Assembly: GCF_963855985.1 (NCBI RefSeq)
Contig: NC_087090.1
Location: 13,452,501 to 13,516,500 of the forward strand
Length of the DNA stretch: 64,000 nt
DNA from: Ostrinia nubilalis
Lineage: Eukaryota; Arthropoda; Insecta; Lepidoptera; Crambidae
Reading direction: 5' to 3'
Shown here: positions 24,721 through 35,622 of the stretch, one piece after another
How positions within the stretch are numbered: the first letter of the stretch is position 1
Layout: every line of letters begins with the position of its first letter
Position numbers and translations under genes: made by a program
Notes under the pieces: model-generated
What the model was told of the DNA's origin: nothing
The model's input: only the letters and a program-made list of their open reading frames with translations
Databases searched by the model: none

Positions 24721-25974
24721 TGTTAGATTTTTGGGCATTAGTCATTTGTTAATTAGGAAATATTAATGTATTAAAGCAGATTCTTTAATTAATAAAGTTA
24801 CCACAAAAAGAAGAATAATAATAAGCAAAATCTAGCATAAAATACCTTACGTTATATTCCTATCATATCGTATTATACCGTGGAAATATATATAGGACTA
24901 TAATACTGTAGTTTAATAAATAAGCAAGTTCCAAATTAAAAATCCAATTATAAATTCAAATGGTTTATTCAGTATAAAGCCCTTTTCCAGGACACTTATA
25001 CACGTCCCAAATATAGCTTGCCCTACCACCACTTCGGGACAACATGGGCTGGTGCTGAGAAGAAGTGGCGGAAGAAACTCAGTCACCTTTGTCAGCCTCT
25101 TTTCCAACCAGTTACAACAATTTATAACTTATATAAAAATGAGTAATCTAGCAGTAATTAAGTCTTATTTATTATTAACATTTTGACGGTATTCTGTATA
25201 ACCAGTATTTATAATCAAACACACAGAACACAAATTCTAAGTTAGGTTACGTTAAGTCTTAGGTTTAGGTTAGGTTACGACTTAGGTTTTGTACCATAAC
25301 ACAACCGGCAACTATAAGTATTGTCCTTCTTTATACTGGTCATCAAACTACCGACCCGACCCCGTGGCATGTCACCATCAATTGGCCAGGTGTCAATATA
25401 ATAGGCCTGGCGCAGCCACATAGCCAGGTGTTAATACAATATCACAATAATACAATACAATTACACAACAAGCATAAATAATAGTACCAATAAACAATGT
25501 ATACTTAACTTTGGTCAGCATCACCTCAAAGATCCGTCCAGACTGCCCCTCAATGAGAAATTCCATCTATTTATAACCAAATTCTCCCTCTTTTTACTCA
25601 ACTCCGATTGGTCGGCTTAAAACGACCAATCAGAACAGTCGACCAATCACAGCACAGGATTTTATAACTATTTTTATTCGGAAGCGGAAGTTGGAGTTTC
25701 TCATTTTACAATATATTAAAAATAGGGTAATATTATCTTTCATATTTAGAATCGGTGATCTTAATTAAATTCTGAATTATTAAAAACCCCAAAACCTTAC
25801 AATAAATTCTAATTTACGAATTATATAAATCTGAATTTTAATCTGTCAGTTAATATGGCGGCTGTGCAATGTTTTGTGTGTGTAGTGTTTAACAAGTTAA
25901 ATAGTGTACCAATTATACATTTTTACCATGGAATATTAATATAAATCAGGTATGTACATATAAATATACTAACA
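24721..25974 (+). repeat. left long terminal direct repeat
   Basis: It runs TGTTAG to CTAACA. Contents in order: a LINE-tail-like block at 24,960-25,113 also found at 36,160-36,345; TTAGG-like sequence at 25,240-25,290; three CCAAT-type boxes (about 25,606, 25,623 and 25,640); a TATA box at 25,822; an initiator at 25,846; and a splice-donor-like CAG/GTATGT at 25,949/25,950. Confidence 0.85.
25600..25860 (+). promoter_or_regulatory. core promoter inside the terminal repeat
   Basis: TATATAAA at 25,822-25,829 lies about 25 bp upstream of an arthropod-type initiator TCAGTT (25,846-25,851), which is followed by ATGGCGGC. Upstream, ATTGG at about 25,606 and CCAAT at about 25,625 and 25,642 form a three-fold NF-Y-like cluster. 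The right repeat carries the same promoter at 30,140-30,400. The first AUG would open a frame of only 29 codons, so any transcript is probably non-coding. Activity is inferred. Confidence 0.55.
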
Positions 25975-25988
25975 CGGCCATACTGACA

Positions 25989-26010
25989 AGTACTTCGCTC
26001 TCGAAGTACT
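25989..26010. other. small perfect hairpin after the left terminal repeat
   Basis: AGTACTTCG and CGAAGTACT form a 9-bp stem around a CTCT loop, 15 bp inside the element. It occupies the place where a primer-binding site would be expected. Its role is unknown. Confidence 0.5.
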
Positions 26011-26120
26011 AAAGATTAAATTCTAGCAGCTTGTCGTTTTCAAACTTCAATGTTATCTTTCCCTTGCCAAAGTTTCATTAATAAATAAATCTCTCCTTCA
26101 ACCATATAAATATAATAAAT

Positions 26121-26360
26121 TCACCTGGCCTCAACCAGTCTTACCTGGCCTCAACCAGTCTTACCTGGCCTCAACCAGTCTTACCTGGCCTCAACCAGTC
26201 TTACCTGGCCTCAACCAGTCTTACCTGGCCTCAACCAGTCTTACCTGGCCTCAACCAGTCTTACCTGGCCTCAACCAGTCTTACCTGGCCTCAACCAGTC
26301 TTACCTGGCCTCAACCAGTCTTACCTGGCCTCAACCAGTCTTACCTGGCCTCAACCAGTC
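26121..26360 (+). repeat. 12 x 20-bp perfect tandem array
   Basis: The unit TTACCTGGCCTCAACCAGTC is repeated 12 times with no spacer. Only the first copy differs, by one base (TC for TT). CCTGG and CCAG within each unit give it weak dyad symmetry. It is not a CRISPR array, because there are no spacers. It lies 147 bp inside the LTR-type element. Confidence 0.95.
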
Positions 26361-29041
26361 TTAAACATTACAGTCTAGTCGTAAGTCTGACCTAACATTT
26401 GGTTAATTTATCCACCGCGTCAACCTCGGCACGCCCCTGCCGCGACGATCTAGCTGACCAGTGACTCCAACGAGGAGTGATAAAATAACCGTCCAGAGGC
26501 AGAAGGCTCCTGAAGTCCGGTAGGTAGGATCGCTACAAACCTTTGTTCAGGAAAGTCTTTGTCACAAAAGTCACAGTTCAAGTCTCCTCAAGTCCAGGTT
26601 TTTAACAAAACCTCCTACCCCATCGCGAATCAGTACCAACCCTCGCAATCATCTGCTGCCCATGATCACTTATTGGCACCAATACACGATAAACCAGCAG
26701 ATATATAAATAGTTTTATTTATACGATTTGTGTAATGGGTATCATTTTAAAGAAAAAGAAACGACAAACTACTAAATGACAAACATTTTAGGACCAACTA
26801 ACGATTGGTTAAGTTTCTATCGTACATTCGTTTTGTTACACAAAATGATTACAAAGTAGTTAATCATAAAATACCTCAATCTCTCGGTCAGATCTGACAT
26901 CTTATCTCTATCAATCATTTCCTTGGGCCAATACCGATAATTTTCTTAAGCAACTATAAATCAATGCTAATTTTCATTCCTCTCAGAGCAAAACAATTGT
27001 CCGTAAACAGGGACCACAATATACAATATTATTTCTCAAATTATAAATGAAATAAGGTCCTTTGAATTGAAGATACCTAAAACTTTTTTAACCAATGGTC
27101 TTGGGACACGTAGATATACTAAATCACCTTCTTGTAATGTTAGAATATTATTAGGTCTCGAAAGCCGTGTAAAAGAAACTTAAACCATTTCATATAATAT
27201 TGGGCCCCTTTCTAAAGAGACAAAAATGGTATCGAATAATGTCTTAAAATAACTAGATCCTTACTCAAAATTATACGGAGTTTAGCAAAGTTTAGAAAAA
27301 GTGAGGTTTAGTTATGTTATTAAACAATAAAGTTATGTAAACAATGTTATACCAAGTAGCCTGATTTTAATGTGAATATTTTATTTCCTGTTTTAATAAT
27401 AACGTTTGTTCATTTCTATTCTAACTACTAACAAGAGAAAGATGAATGAAGAAGAACAAACTTTAACTTAATACGAAACGCCGACAAATAAATATATTTT
27501 TTTTTACACAATTGTTTTGTATTTAGTCGATAATCGACACCAAAGTAGTTATATTTAAAATGTTTTAAGTAATTTATTGACAGTGTAACAAGGGTTCTGC
27601 TTTTTCTAATCGTGTAAAATAATTTAGGTACTATGTATGATTAATCGATTCTGTTTTAGTCAGTTGTCCTTTTTAAAAACATGTAAACACCAGATAGAAA
27701 TGTAATAGTGACGAATCATCTCGTAAAATGAAATTAATGTAATATCTAGGCACCTATAGATCGCCGAGGTAATTTAACTAGATAATTATTAATAACATAC
27801 CTTTCTTTCATTGTTAAACCAACGCCTTGAAAAATATATAAAAAATCTATCACTTTTTTTTTTTCAGAAATTGTATTGACCGTTTGCACATTATAAATAT
27901 TTATTCTCGTCTAAAGAAAATGTTGTTTAATTAAAGCTAGAGTCGAGGACTTGTGAAAATATAATGTGTAATATTAGGAGAACACAAGTGTTTATGGTGT
28001 AATTGTATGTAAAAGTATCTATTTGTTTATATTGCTATCGGTTTCTAATTAATCAAGGTATATAATTATCAAGTAGCTACATCATTCAACAGTGATTGTA
28101 TACTATTACATGATTTATTTGCTCCACTGATTTTTAGCAAACGAGATTTTTAAAAAAATACCCGTTAACCTTGGAAAAGTAGTGTATTAACTTTATTGTT
28201 AAATTTTTCATAATACGTTCGGCCAATCTGACATTCAATTACAATTTATTATGCGTCGAGCATATCAGAGACAGCATAAATATTAAATTTCACTGGATGG
28301 ATGTACCGGTAGTAATCATGTTATGAACCAAGTGTTTTTAATAGTGTAAGTAAACTAAATTTAGAAAAACCATCAATCAAGATTAGGATATGTCCATAGC
28401 CTACAATGGATTATACGAGTCTGAATGGCATGAAGAGGTAAAGCAGCAGAATACAGAAAAATGCCACGAGACTAGAAGAAGACTTATCGAATATAATACA
28501 TCCAAAAGAAGGAAATAACTAGACACGGTGTTAAATCATCCGGGCGGTGAGATAAAGAAGAGAAGAAAAAAAAAAACGTAGTGAATATATACGATTTTTT
28601 TAAATTGTTTTTGAAATTGATTCTATTTTACTCGTCAATTTGACCCGACATATTTTCAAATATAATATTGTAGTTTAAATCTGATAAATTTTAGTTGTAT
28701 TTGGTATCTAACTATGCGATTTTTTAATATGAAAACTATCTTTGATATTTTCCTACACAATGTATTTTGATTATTGGAATAAATTTCATGCTTTGTTTTA
28801 TTTTTTTCAATCTGACAAAGTCCCCCTATTTTCGACCATAAGTTAAATAACACTGTCATACTAGGACTATTTACTACTAGTACAATTTTGCTCTGAGGGA
28901 TGTTTCTTAGATTTGATATTATACTAGAGCACAGACTGCGATATCAGTTCAGATGGGTGTTACAATTTCACAACTTAATAAATACTAAAGCAAAGCCCCT
29001 AAGGGCCTTACCGGCCTTTGCGACGTCACCAAGCTGCTCCA
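26361..29041. other. interior of the LTR-type element, non-coding
   Basis: About 2.7 kb of AT-rich sequence without an open frame above 67 codons and without polymerase or integrase motifs. 28,380-28,560 has a GAAGAGGTAAAGCAGCAGAA-like, AAGAAGAGAAG-rich stretch that may be a decayed LINE 3' piece, but I cannot assign it. Confidence 0.5.
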
Positions 29042-29212
29042 TCAAAACTCCTTCGATCTTTCTTCGAAGTATTTGCACCACCCTTCTGCACCGCTGCCGC
29101 CGGCCGCTGGCTCGAAGCCTGGCAGCACCACGTCTTCATCAGGTCTTCGGTTCGAGAAAGCAGCATCCCATACGGTTTTCAGGTCTGAGCCAGAGAGCAG
29201 GTTCCATTCTGA
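29042..29212 (-). pseudogene. antisense coding-like segment, possible captured exon
   Basis: On the minus strand a 56-codon frame runs from 29,212 down to a TGA at 29,042-29,044. It is much richer in GC than the rest of the element and has a normal soluble-protein composition (for example DAAFSNRRPDEDVVLPGFEP, then a Gly-rich stretch and WCKYFEERSKEF). Just upstream on that strand, TAAGTTTCAG resembles a splice acceptor with the exon starting at 29,208. I do not recognise the protein. It could be the last exon of a host gene carried by the element, or a decayed Gag piece. A rival plus-strand frame at 28,900-29,223 is Arg/Leu/Pro-rich and looks like its shadow. Confidence 0.35.
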
Positions 29213-29260
29213 AACTTAGATAAGGACGTATTAGCAAAAGTGCTCGAATCCCACTTCTGA

Positions 29261-30514
29261 TGTTAGATTTTTGGGCATTAGTCATTTGTTAATTAGGAAA
29301 TATTAATGTATTAAAGCAGATTCTTTAATTAATAAAGTTACCACAAAAAGAAGAATAATAATAAGCAAAATCTAGCATAAAATACCTTACGTTATATTCC
29401 TATCATATCGTATTATACCGTGGAAATATATATAGGACTATAATACTGTAGTTTAATAAATAAGCAAGTTCCAAATTAAAAATCCAATTATAAATTCAAA
29501 TGGTTTATTCAGTATAAAGCCCTTTTCCAGGACACTTATACACGTCCCAAATATAGCTTGCCCTACCACCACTTCGGGACAACATGGGCTGGTGCTGAGA
29601 AGAAGTGGCGGAAGAAACTCAGTCACCTTTGTCAGCCTCTTTTCCAACCAGTTACAACAATTTATAACTTATATAAAAATGAGTAATCTAGCAGTAATTA
29701 AGTCTTATTTATTATTAACATTTTGACGGTATTCTGTATAACCAGTATTTATAATCAAACACACAGAACACAAATTCTAAGTTAGGTTACGTTAAGTCTT
29801 AGGTTTAGGTTAGGTTACGACTTAGGTTTTGTACCATAACACAACCGGCAACTATAAGTATTGTCCTTCTTTATACTGGTCATCAAACTACCGACCCGAC
29901 CCCGTGGCATGTCACCATCAATTGGCCAGGTGTCAATATAATAGGCCTGGCGCAGCCACATAGCCAGGTGTTAATACAATATCACAATAATACAATACAA
30001 TTACACAACAAGCATAAATAATAGTACCAATAAACAATGTATACTTAACTTTGGTCAGCATCACCTCAAAGATCCGTCCAGACTGCCCCTCAATGAGAAA
30101 TTCCATCTATTTATAACCAAATTCTCCCTCTTTTTACTCAACTCCGATTGGTCGGCTTAAAACGACCAATCAGAACAGTCGACCAATCACAGCACAGGAT
30201 TTTATAACTATTTTTATTCGGAAGCGGAAGTTGGAGTTTCTCATTTTACAATATATTAAAAATAGGGTAATATTATCTTTCATATTTAGAATCGGTGATC
30301 TTAATTAAATTCTGAATTATTAAAAACCCCAAAACCTTACAATAAATTCTAATTTACGAATTATATAAATCTGAATTTTAATCTGTCAGTTAATATGGCG
30401 GCTGTGCAATGTTTTGTGTGTGTAGTGTTTAACAAGTTAAATAGTGTACCAATTATACATTTTTACCATGGAATATTAATATAAATCAGGTATGTACATA
30501 TAAATATACTAACA
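29261..30514 (+). repeat. right long terminal direct repeat
   Basis: It lies exactly 4,540 bp downstream of the left copy and matches it at every position I compared. The CAG/GTATGT donor-like site is at about 30,489/30,490, so its promoter could in principle drive transcription into the right flank. Confidence 0.85.
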
Positions 30515-30552
30515 CATGCATGCAAGCAAGCAAGCAACCATGCAAGCAAGCA
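30515..30552 (+). repeat. minisatellite, right remnant
   Basis: CATGCATGCAAGCAAGCAAG and similar units continue the array at 24,476-24,720. This shows that the LTR-type element inserted within it. Confidence 0.85.
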
Positions 30553-30566
30553 TTAGGATTGCCTTA

Positions 30567-30670
30567 TCTCCGGCGCTGCGGGAAGTGCGGTCCTTCCGCT
30601 CTGGCGTAACATATACCCGGCATGCCATATGTTACAGCGAGCGAGGACCGCACTCCCTCCGCGCCTCCGG
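30567..30670. other. long GC-rich imperfect hairpin
   Basis: The left arm has CCGGCGCTGCGGGAAGTGCGG then GTAACATAT (30,606-30,614). The right arm has ATATGTTAC (30,627-30,635) then AGGACCGCACTCC and GCGCCTCCGG. The arms pair with internal loops over about 45 nt each around a 12-nt loop. It is far more GC-rich than its surroundings. It could be the tip of a palindromic mobile element or a structured RNA. Confidence 0.6.
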
Positions 30671-31049
30671 CTTTTAAATTACACTCTAGTATAGGGCAGA
30701 CTAGTACCACGTGGAAGAGACCACGGCCAGTCGGGATCAACATAAATTCAGACCAGGCAAGCTTAATGTTGTAAAAGAAATGTAGACTGTATAATATGTG
30801 CGTTATAATAGATAAGAGGGATTCGAGATCAAACAGAATGTATTTTCACGAGCTTAAGTTTTCTAAGAGACAGGTCAAAAATTAAGAACAAAAATGACAA
30901 TGATACAGAGAATTTAGTTTTTGCAAATCCATAGGCCGAAAGAGTATAAAGGTGGAAGGAGGATCGTTCGCAACATCACAAATACATAATTATTTACTCT
31001 TCAATGTTGGTTGCTCTTATAGACAATTTTTATGACTTTAAATGTTATA
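30671..31049. other. non-coding stretch, nothing recognised
   Basis: No gene or repeat recognised. Confidence 0.5.
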
Positions 31050-31290
31050 AATAATTAAATTATGTTTATAGTATTTTATTAAAAACAAACTTTATGTATA
31101 TAAAAATTATGTTCTTTACATTTATGATTATTTAAATTATGGTATTGAAAATTAGAGAAAGTTATTATTATGCCTAAGAAACCATTATGCATTTAGAAAA
31201 CTATGCATATCAAAGTTTATGCGAAAAAACTTTATGCAAATACTGTTATGCCAAACTAAATTATGATGAAAAATGTTATGCGTCTGAGAG
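31050..31290 (-). repeat. GGCATAA/ATGCC-rich repeat, right half
   Basis: Blocks TTATGCC, TTATGCG, TATGCAT and TTATGCAAA recur. They are the inverse of the motifs at 24,130-24,420, consistent with the two ends of one inverted-repeat element. Confidence 0.5.
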
Positions 31291-34200
31291 GGCACCCTTC
31301 AAGATTAAGTTACATAAGTACAAGAGACAACATGACACGAAGGTTAAATTCAGCCTTTAAAGATATTAAACTGTAAATAAGTAACTAACTACACAAAAAA
31401 GCTATAAACTAAATCCCTTGATGACCAATTAAAGTGCAAAATCAGCGTGTATTGTTTCATGAAGCTCCAAATCAAGATGATGGCATGGGCCAGACCACAA
31501 GCTTGATGGCAAGTGGCTATCGTCTCATAGACATTCTCAACATAAGGGCATATTGTACGCTGAAATGCCAATCGAACCGAAGCAATGTACAAGTGTTGTT
31601 GTGGTAAAATTAGTTTAAAGTATTTTTAAGGTCTTATCTTCTGGTTCCGTCACGTCCAAAAAAGTTTTCACATTTAGATACAAACAAAGGCTTTTTTTTT
31701 TATTTGGCACCAATAAAAAAGCAACTGCATTAATTACTACTGCTTGTTAGAGTTGTTAGCCACCTCAGGTAACAAAAAAATTGAAATGAATACGTAGGCA
31801 CACAACATCGGCTCAGGAAATGCAACAATAAACGGTATGAACCCTATTAGCCAATTATTTTTGATACTCAAATTAGTTCAAATTGTGTAACTCGACTCCT
31901 CCAATCGCATCGCCGGTAATCGGCTCACGAAACCGCGTAATGGCTTACGATACCACCCCACGATCGCTCGACGCTTCCGCGCGGACTCACCTACAACAAT
32001 GCACGTCGTAATAAATGTAATAATCCTTTCATCTGCACGCAATATTGTCTGTTCTAATTGGCCCGCGAAGTGCGATCGCCCCTCGGTCTGCGGCTAACGA
32101 GTGTAATGCGTAGCCCCAGGTATTATAACGCGACTACTCCAGAATGGGAAAACTCCAGTTTACAAGACAAAATATTGTTCGAAATAGATTTTTCGTTGAA
32201 ATACTGGATGTTAGTGCGCATTTTTTTAAGTGCAAGCATTATTATTTTGTCACATGATTTACAATCCACATCGTAAGCTTGGTAAAGTAAATAAACGCTG
32301 TTTATAATATTTATCTGCCCTAGCTCACGACTCACATTAAATATTGTTAAATAATAAATCAAAATAAATACAAACAAAGTCAATAAAAAGTTTGTAAGAT
32401 CTGGGTGACGCGATTGTATGTGTTCAGTTATACCGTTTCATACTGTTCATCAGAGCAAAATCGACGTATTCTCTATAATTGCTTTGTTTACGGTAAACCC
32501 TCCACCATAAGACCTTTCAATGGTTACAAAATCAAAAATGTTATCGTTATTGGCAAACAAATATACTCCCAGGATTTCAATAAATGTTTAGGAGTCCATT
32601 GAACTATTGGGAATACAAGACAGTAGGTAAGTAAATAACTTCAACGACAAAAATAACAAGTTAACAACCTAATTATTGAAAGTTGGAAAATCTGGGATTC
32701 TTCAAATTACAATTGATTAGGTATCTACGATAAGCATTATTTATTTTATCAATGATTACTAAATAACTATCGGACTGTCCAATTCGATAGATAATTTTAT
32801 TAATGTGTTTACCATGATCTTTTAAAGGATTATTAAAATTATTATTGTCCCAGTCAACCCTTGCTAGTAAGCTAAATAATACGTAATACGTTTGTATTAC
32901 CATAAGTGTTTTAGAAAATGTTTAGTAAGAAATTACAAAAATCACAACGATCATCCATACACAACGCTCTACCTGCCCATTGCGATTCATAACTCTAAAA
33001 CATTGCAGCTTCAACTTACCTCCGAAGGGTAAGCCCGAGGGGCACTGGGCATAATATCTGCCCCGTCACTGGGGCGCAATAAATACCAGAATAAAGCGCG
33101 AGTAATACCCAAAACGCTCATCAGGCACCCCAACTATAATTATCTATCATCAGAAAGGCCTCATAATCAGTAATTGTTTGTTTTGCATACTGCGGATCTG
33201 ATTGGCGGGGCATGCAGCTTGGAATTGGAACTCAATGCGTTTTAGTAATTTAGTTTTGAAAATAGCGGAGGTAATTACCACTATAATTGTGTAAGTAGTC
33301 GCTTTGAGTTGAATTAACTTTGATTAGCGTGATTTATTCTGACAACTCAATCAGGGCAAGTTGTATAAAAAAATGTGATTACCCTAAATAAAATTCATTA
33401 TTTCATTATTTTGATCGTGATGATGCCTAATGTGTCATTATTTTACCGTAATGTAAACACTTATAAAATTACAAAAAGAAGATGGAGCATGTGGGTCACC
33501 TAATGTTTTGACATCGACACCAACAGTAGAGTTGTCGATGCGTTTTTTTTTTTTCAAGAGATCGTACTCCTTTCTTACTACATTTTGTATTGTATTTGTG
33601 ACTGGCATAAGCTATGCACACATCTAACATCATTAAGTAGCAAACGCGTTAGATGTCAACGAAGGAGGTACGGATGCCTCCTCTCCCGCAGCGTTCGAAT
33701 TTTGATTTATGTAAAGGAAAACAGGACAACACATTTTTTTCCGAGTTTGCCCCGGATTTGGGCATATTGCCATAAATTTCGGGGCAGCCTGTGGCCCCGA
33801 CCTCCAGTCGATTAACCATGGCTGGCTCTTCCGTCAATTTCATATTTATAAACGGGGATTACGAAAAATGCCCGTATAATGGATCACCTACAGGCCTTAG
33901 GCTAGTGTGCTTTTGGGGACAGGAAACTTTTACTTTCAGTTACAGAAGATTTAAGTAAGTTTTTTGGTTTTTTTTTTTTGTAGATTTGTAAACAAAAATT
34001 AATAGAACAAAATTAGGTGTTGTGCTGTGTGTTGTGTGACTACTTATTAATGAGTCGTGAAAACAAAAACGTGTTTTCAGAACTCATTAGAAGTCGTCTA
34101 GAATACCAGACAACATAATGTATATTCAATCCCACAGCACTTCCAGGTTTTACATAATAATGTTATTATGTAAACTAGGAAGAATTCAAATTTTTGAAAT

Positions 34201-35575
34201 ATTAGTAGTAGTCTGAAAGTCGAAAAGAAAGACTAAAGACTTTCCTCTCTCTATCTCTTTCTACCTCCTTCGTTCTTCCATCTTTGGCCTGCTGTTGTCG
34301 ATCCTATGTAACATTTGATAATACACCTATCTTTCAAGCTCACGTCACACCTCAAGCGTCCAACGCTGCTTATCTCCTCGCCTACATCGGACACAAGGGG
34401 GGCGGGAAGGCAAATTTAGGAGGAAAATTACGGGGGGGAGGGTCTGATCGCCGCGCTCATCCATCACAGCTCACGCATGTGAATCGGGCTGTTTCATCTG
34501 GAGATAGCCTGCGTCTATTTAAATATCGTCGCTTAGGACGGTTACATGACACTGGCTAATGGTGGGCGATACATGAGGTAGGTAGGTATGACAATAATAT
34601 AGCACGGAGTATAATTTGAATAAGTATTTGCCACTTTTTACCTACAACGGAGAAGAACTGTTCTTGTAGTTGTTAATGTGGCCCATTGGAACAATATTTT
34701 ACAAAATAAGGTCAACTCTTTGAAGTCAATGGAAATACATAAAAAGGTTTAAGGAACGTTTAAGCCTATGCGATGTAGGTAATATCGATCTTTTGAACAT
34801 CTGGAAATTTCATAATAATAAATTGATAAAAAAGCAACATTAATATTTTGTAACCTGTTACAAAATGTAAAATTCTAAGTCATTGGCTCCGATTTAGAAA
34901 ATACAAATAATAAAAAGTTCATTGTTACCTACTTATCTGTTTGACGAATGCCCTACTGATCAAAACGTACATCATTGCGGCTATCTAATAAAGAACACGT
35001 CTTATTCAACCAATTTGTCTTTATTACAACATTTCCATGTAGAAATAGCATCGTGCGAAACACAGCCTCTCTCGTTTTTAATTCGATGCGCATTCGAACG
35101 GTAGAGTCACCCGACGTCGAAGCGTCGATCACATGCCACGACGTCTTCGAGTTACAACGATGTATAACTTCTAGATATTTCTCTCTTTACCCAAAATAAA
35201 GAGAGTTACTAACCAGTAAGTATAACTAAAATAAACTTTTTGACGTAGGTACCTATAGTACTTTATATTAAAATTAAATAATTTAAAATTTGATAGAGTC
35301 GTCAAACTGGCAACAACACAAAGCTTTATAAGTGTGTTTTCATCATTTTTGAGTGTCAGGGTCAGTGACCTAGCTAGGTAAAAGCACTTAAACAAGTCAA
35401 CTCTTTGGCTGTTTTTCTGCGACAATTTTCATTGTTTGAAATAAGAGCGTTTTAACCCAATGACATAAAACATCTTAGTTTTAACCTTAGACAAGTTGAC
35501 ATAAACTTAAATGGTAAGGTTGGTTGTTTGTTTGGACTTAGGCCGCTACGCACGCTACCAACCGGCAAATCTGCC
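31291..35575. other. 4.3-kb gene-less stretch
   Basis: No gene supported. GC-richer islands at 31,880-32,110, 33,000-33,240 and 33,640-33,850 have no repeat character. The open frames at 34,284-34,559 and 34,922-35,199 have no recognisable motif and lack a credible gene context. Confidence 0.45.
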
Positions 35576-35622
35576 CTATGTTGATGTTGAGCAAGGGACG
35601 TCCTGTGACTGAAATGATGATG
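35576..35622 (+). repeat. RTE-type LINE 3' tail fragment
   Basis: ACGTCCTGTGACTGAAATGATGATGAT is the diagnostic end of lepidopteran RTE elements (last codons, stop and (ATG)n tail). It matches the longer copy ending at 43,102. Severely 5'-truncated. Confidence 0.7.

Larger units (their letters stand above)
24721..30514 (+). mobile_element. LTR-type element lacking pol, 5.8 kb, identical terminal repeats
   Basis: Two direct repeats of 1,254 bp (24,721-25,974 and 29,261-30,514), each starting TGTTAG and ending CTAACA, enclose 3,286 bp. The element is flanked by CATG (24,717-24,720 and 30,515-30,518), which fits a 4-bp target duplication. I compared the repeats line by line and saw no difference, so insertion appears recent. 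The interior has no long frame and no reverse transcriptase, integrase or Gag motif. It holds a 12 x 20-bp array and a short antisense frame with coding character. No TGG-starting primer-binding site follows the left repeat and no clear purine tract precedes the right one. The best description is a LARD-like non-autonomous LTR element mobilised in trans, orientation arbitrary. A segmental duplication is possible but the ends and CATG flanks argue against it. Confidence 0.8.

Noticed and set aside
24411..24766. Five overlapping open frames on both strands (Gln/Ala/Ser-rich or Leu/Cys/Ala-rich)
   Set aside because: They arise from the GCAAGCATGC minisatellite, which lacks stops in several frames. 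The peptides are repeat translations.
25235..25295. Telomere-type TTAGG repeats in the LTR-type element
   Set aside because: Only a few imperfect TTAGG-like units mixed with TTACG and TTTAGG. Not a telomeric array.
26121..26360. CRISPR-like regular repeats
   Set aside because: The 20-bp units are contiguous with no spacers, and the genome is eukaryotic.
24913..29647. Identical 64-aa minus-strand frames at 24,913-25,107 and 29,453-29,647
   Set aside because: Duplicated only because the terminal repeats are identical. The frame lies over the LINE-tail-like block and has no domain signal.
34284..34559. 91-codon plus-strand frame
   Set aside because: Gly/Arg-rich across a G-run, no start context, no homologous-looking motif and no neighbouring exons.
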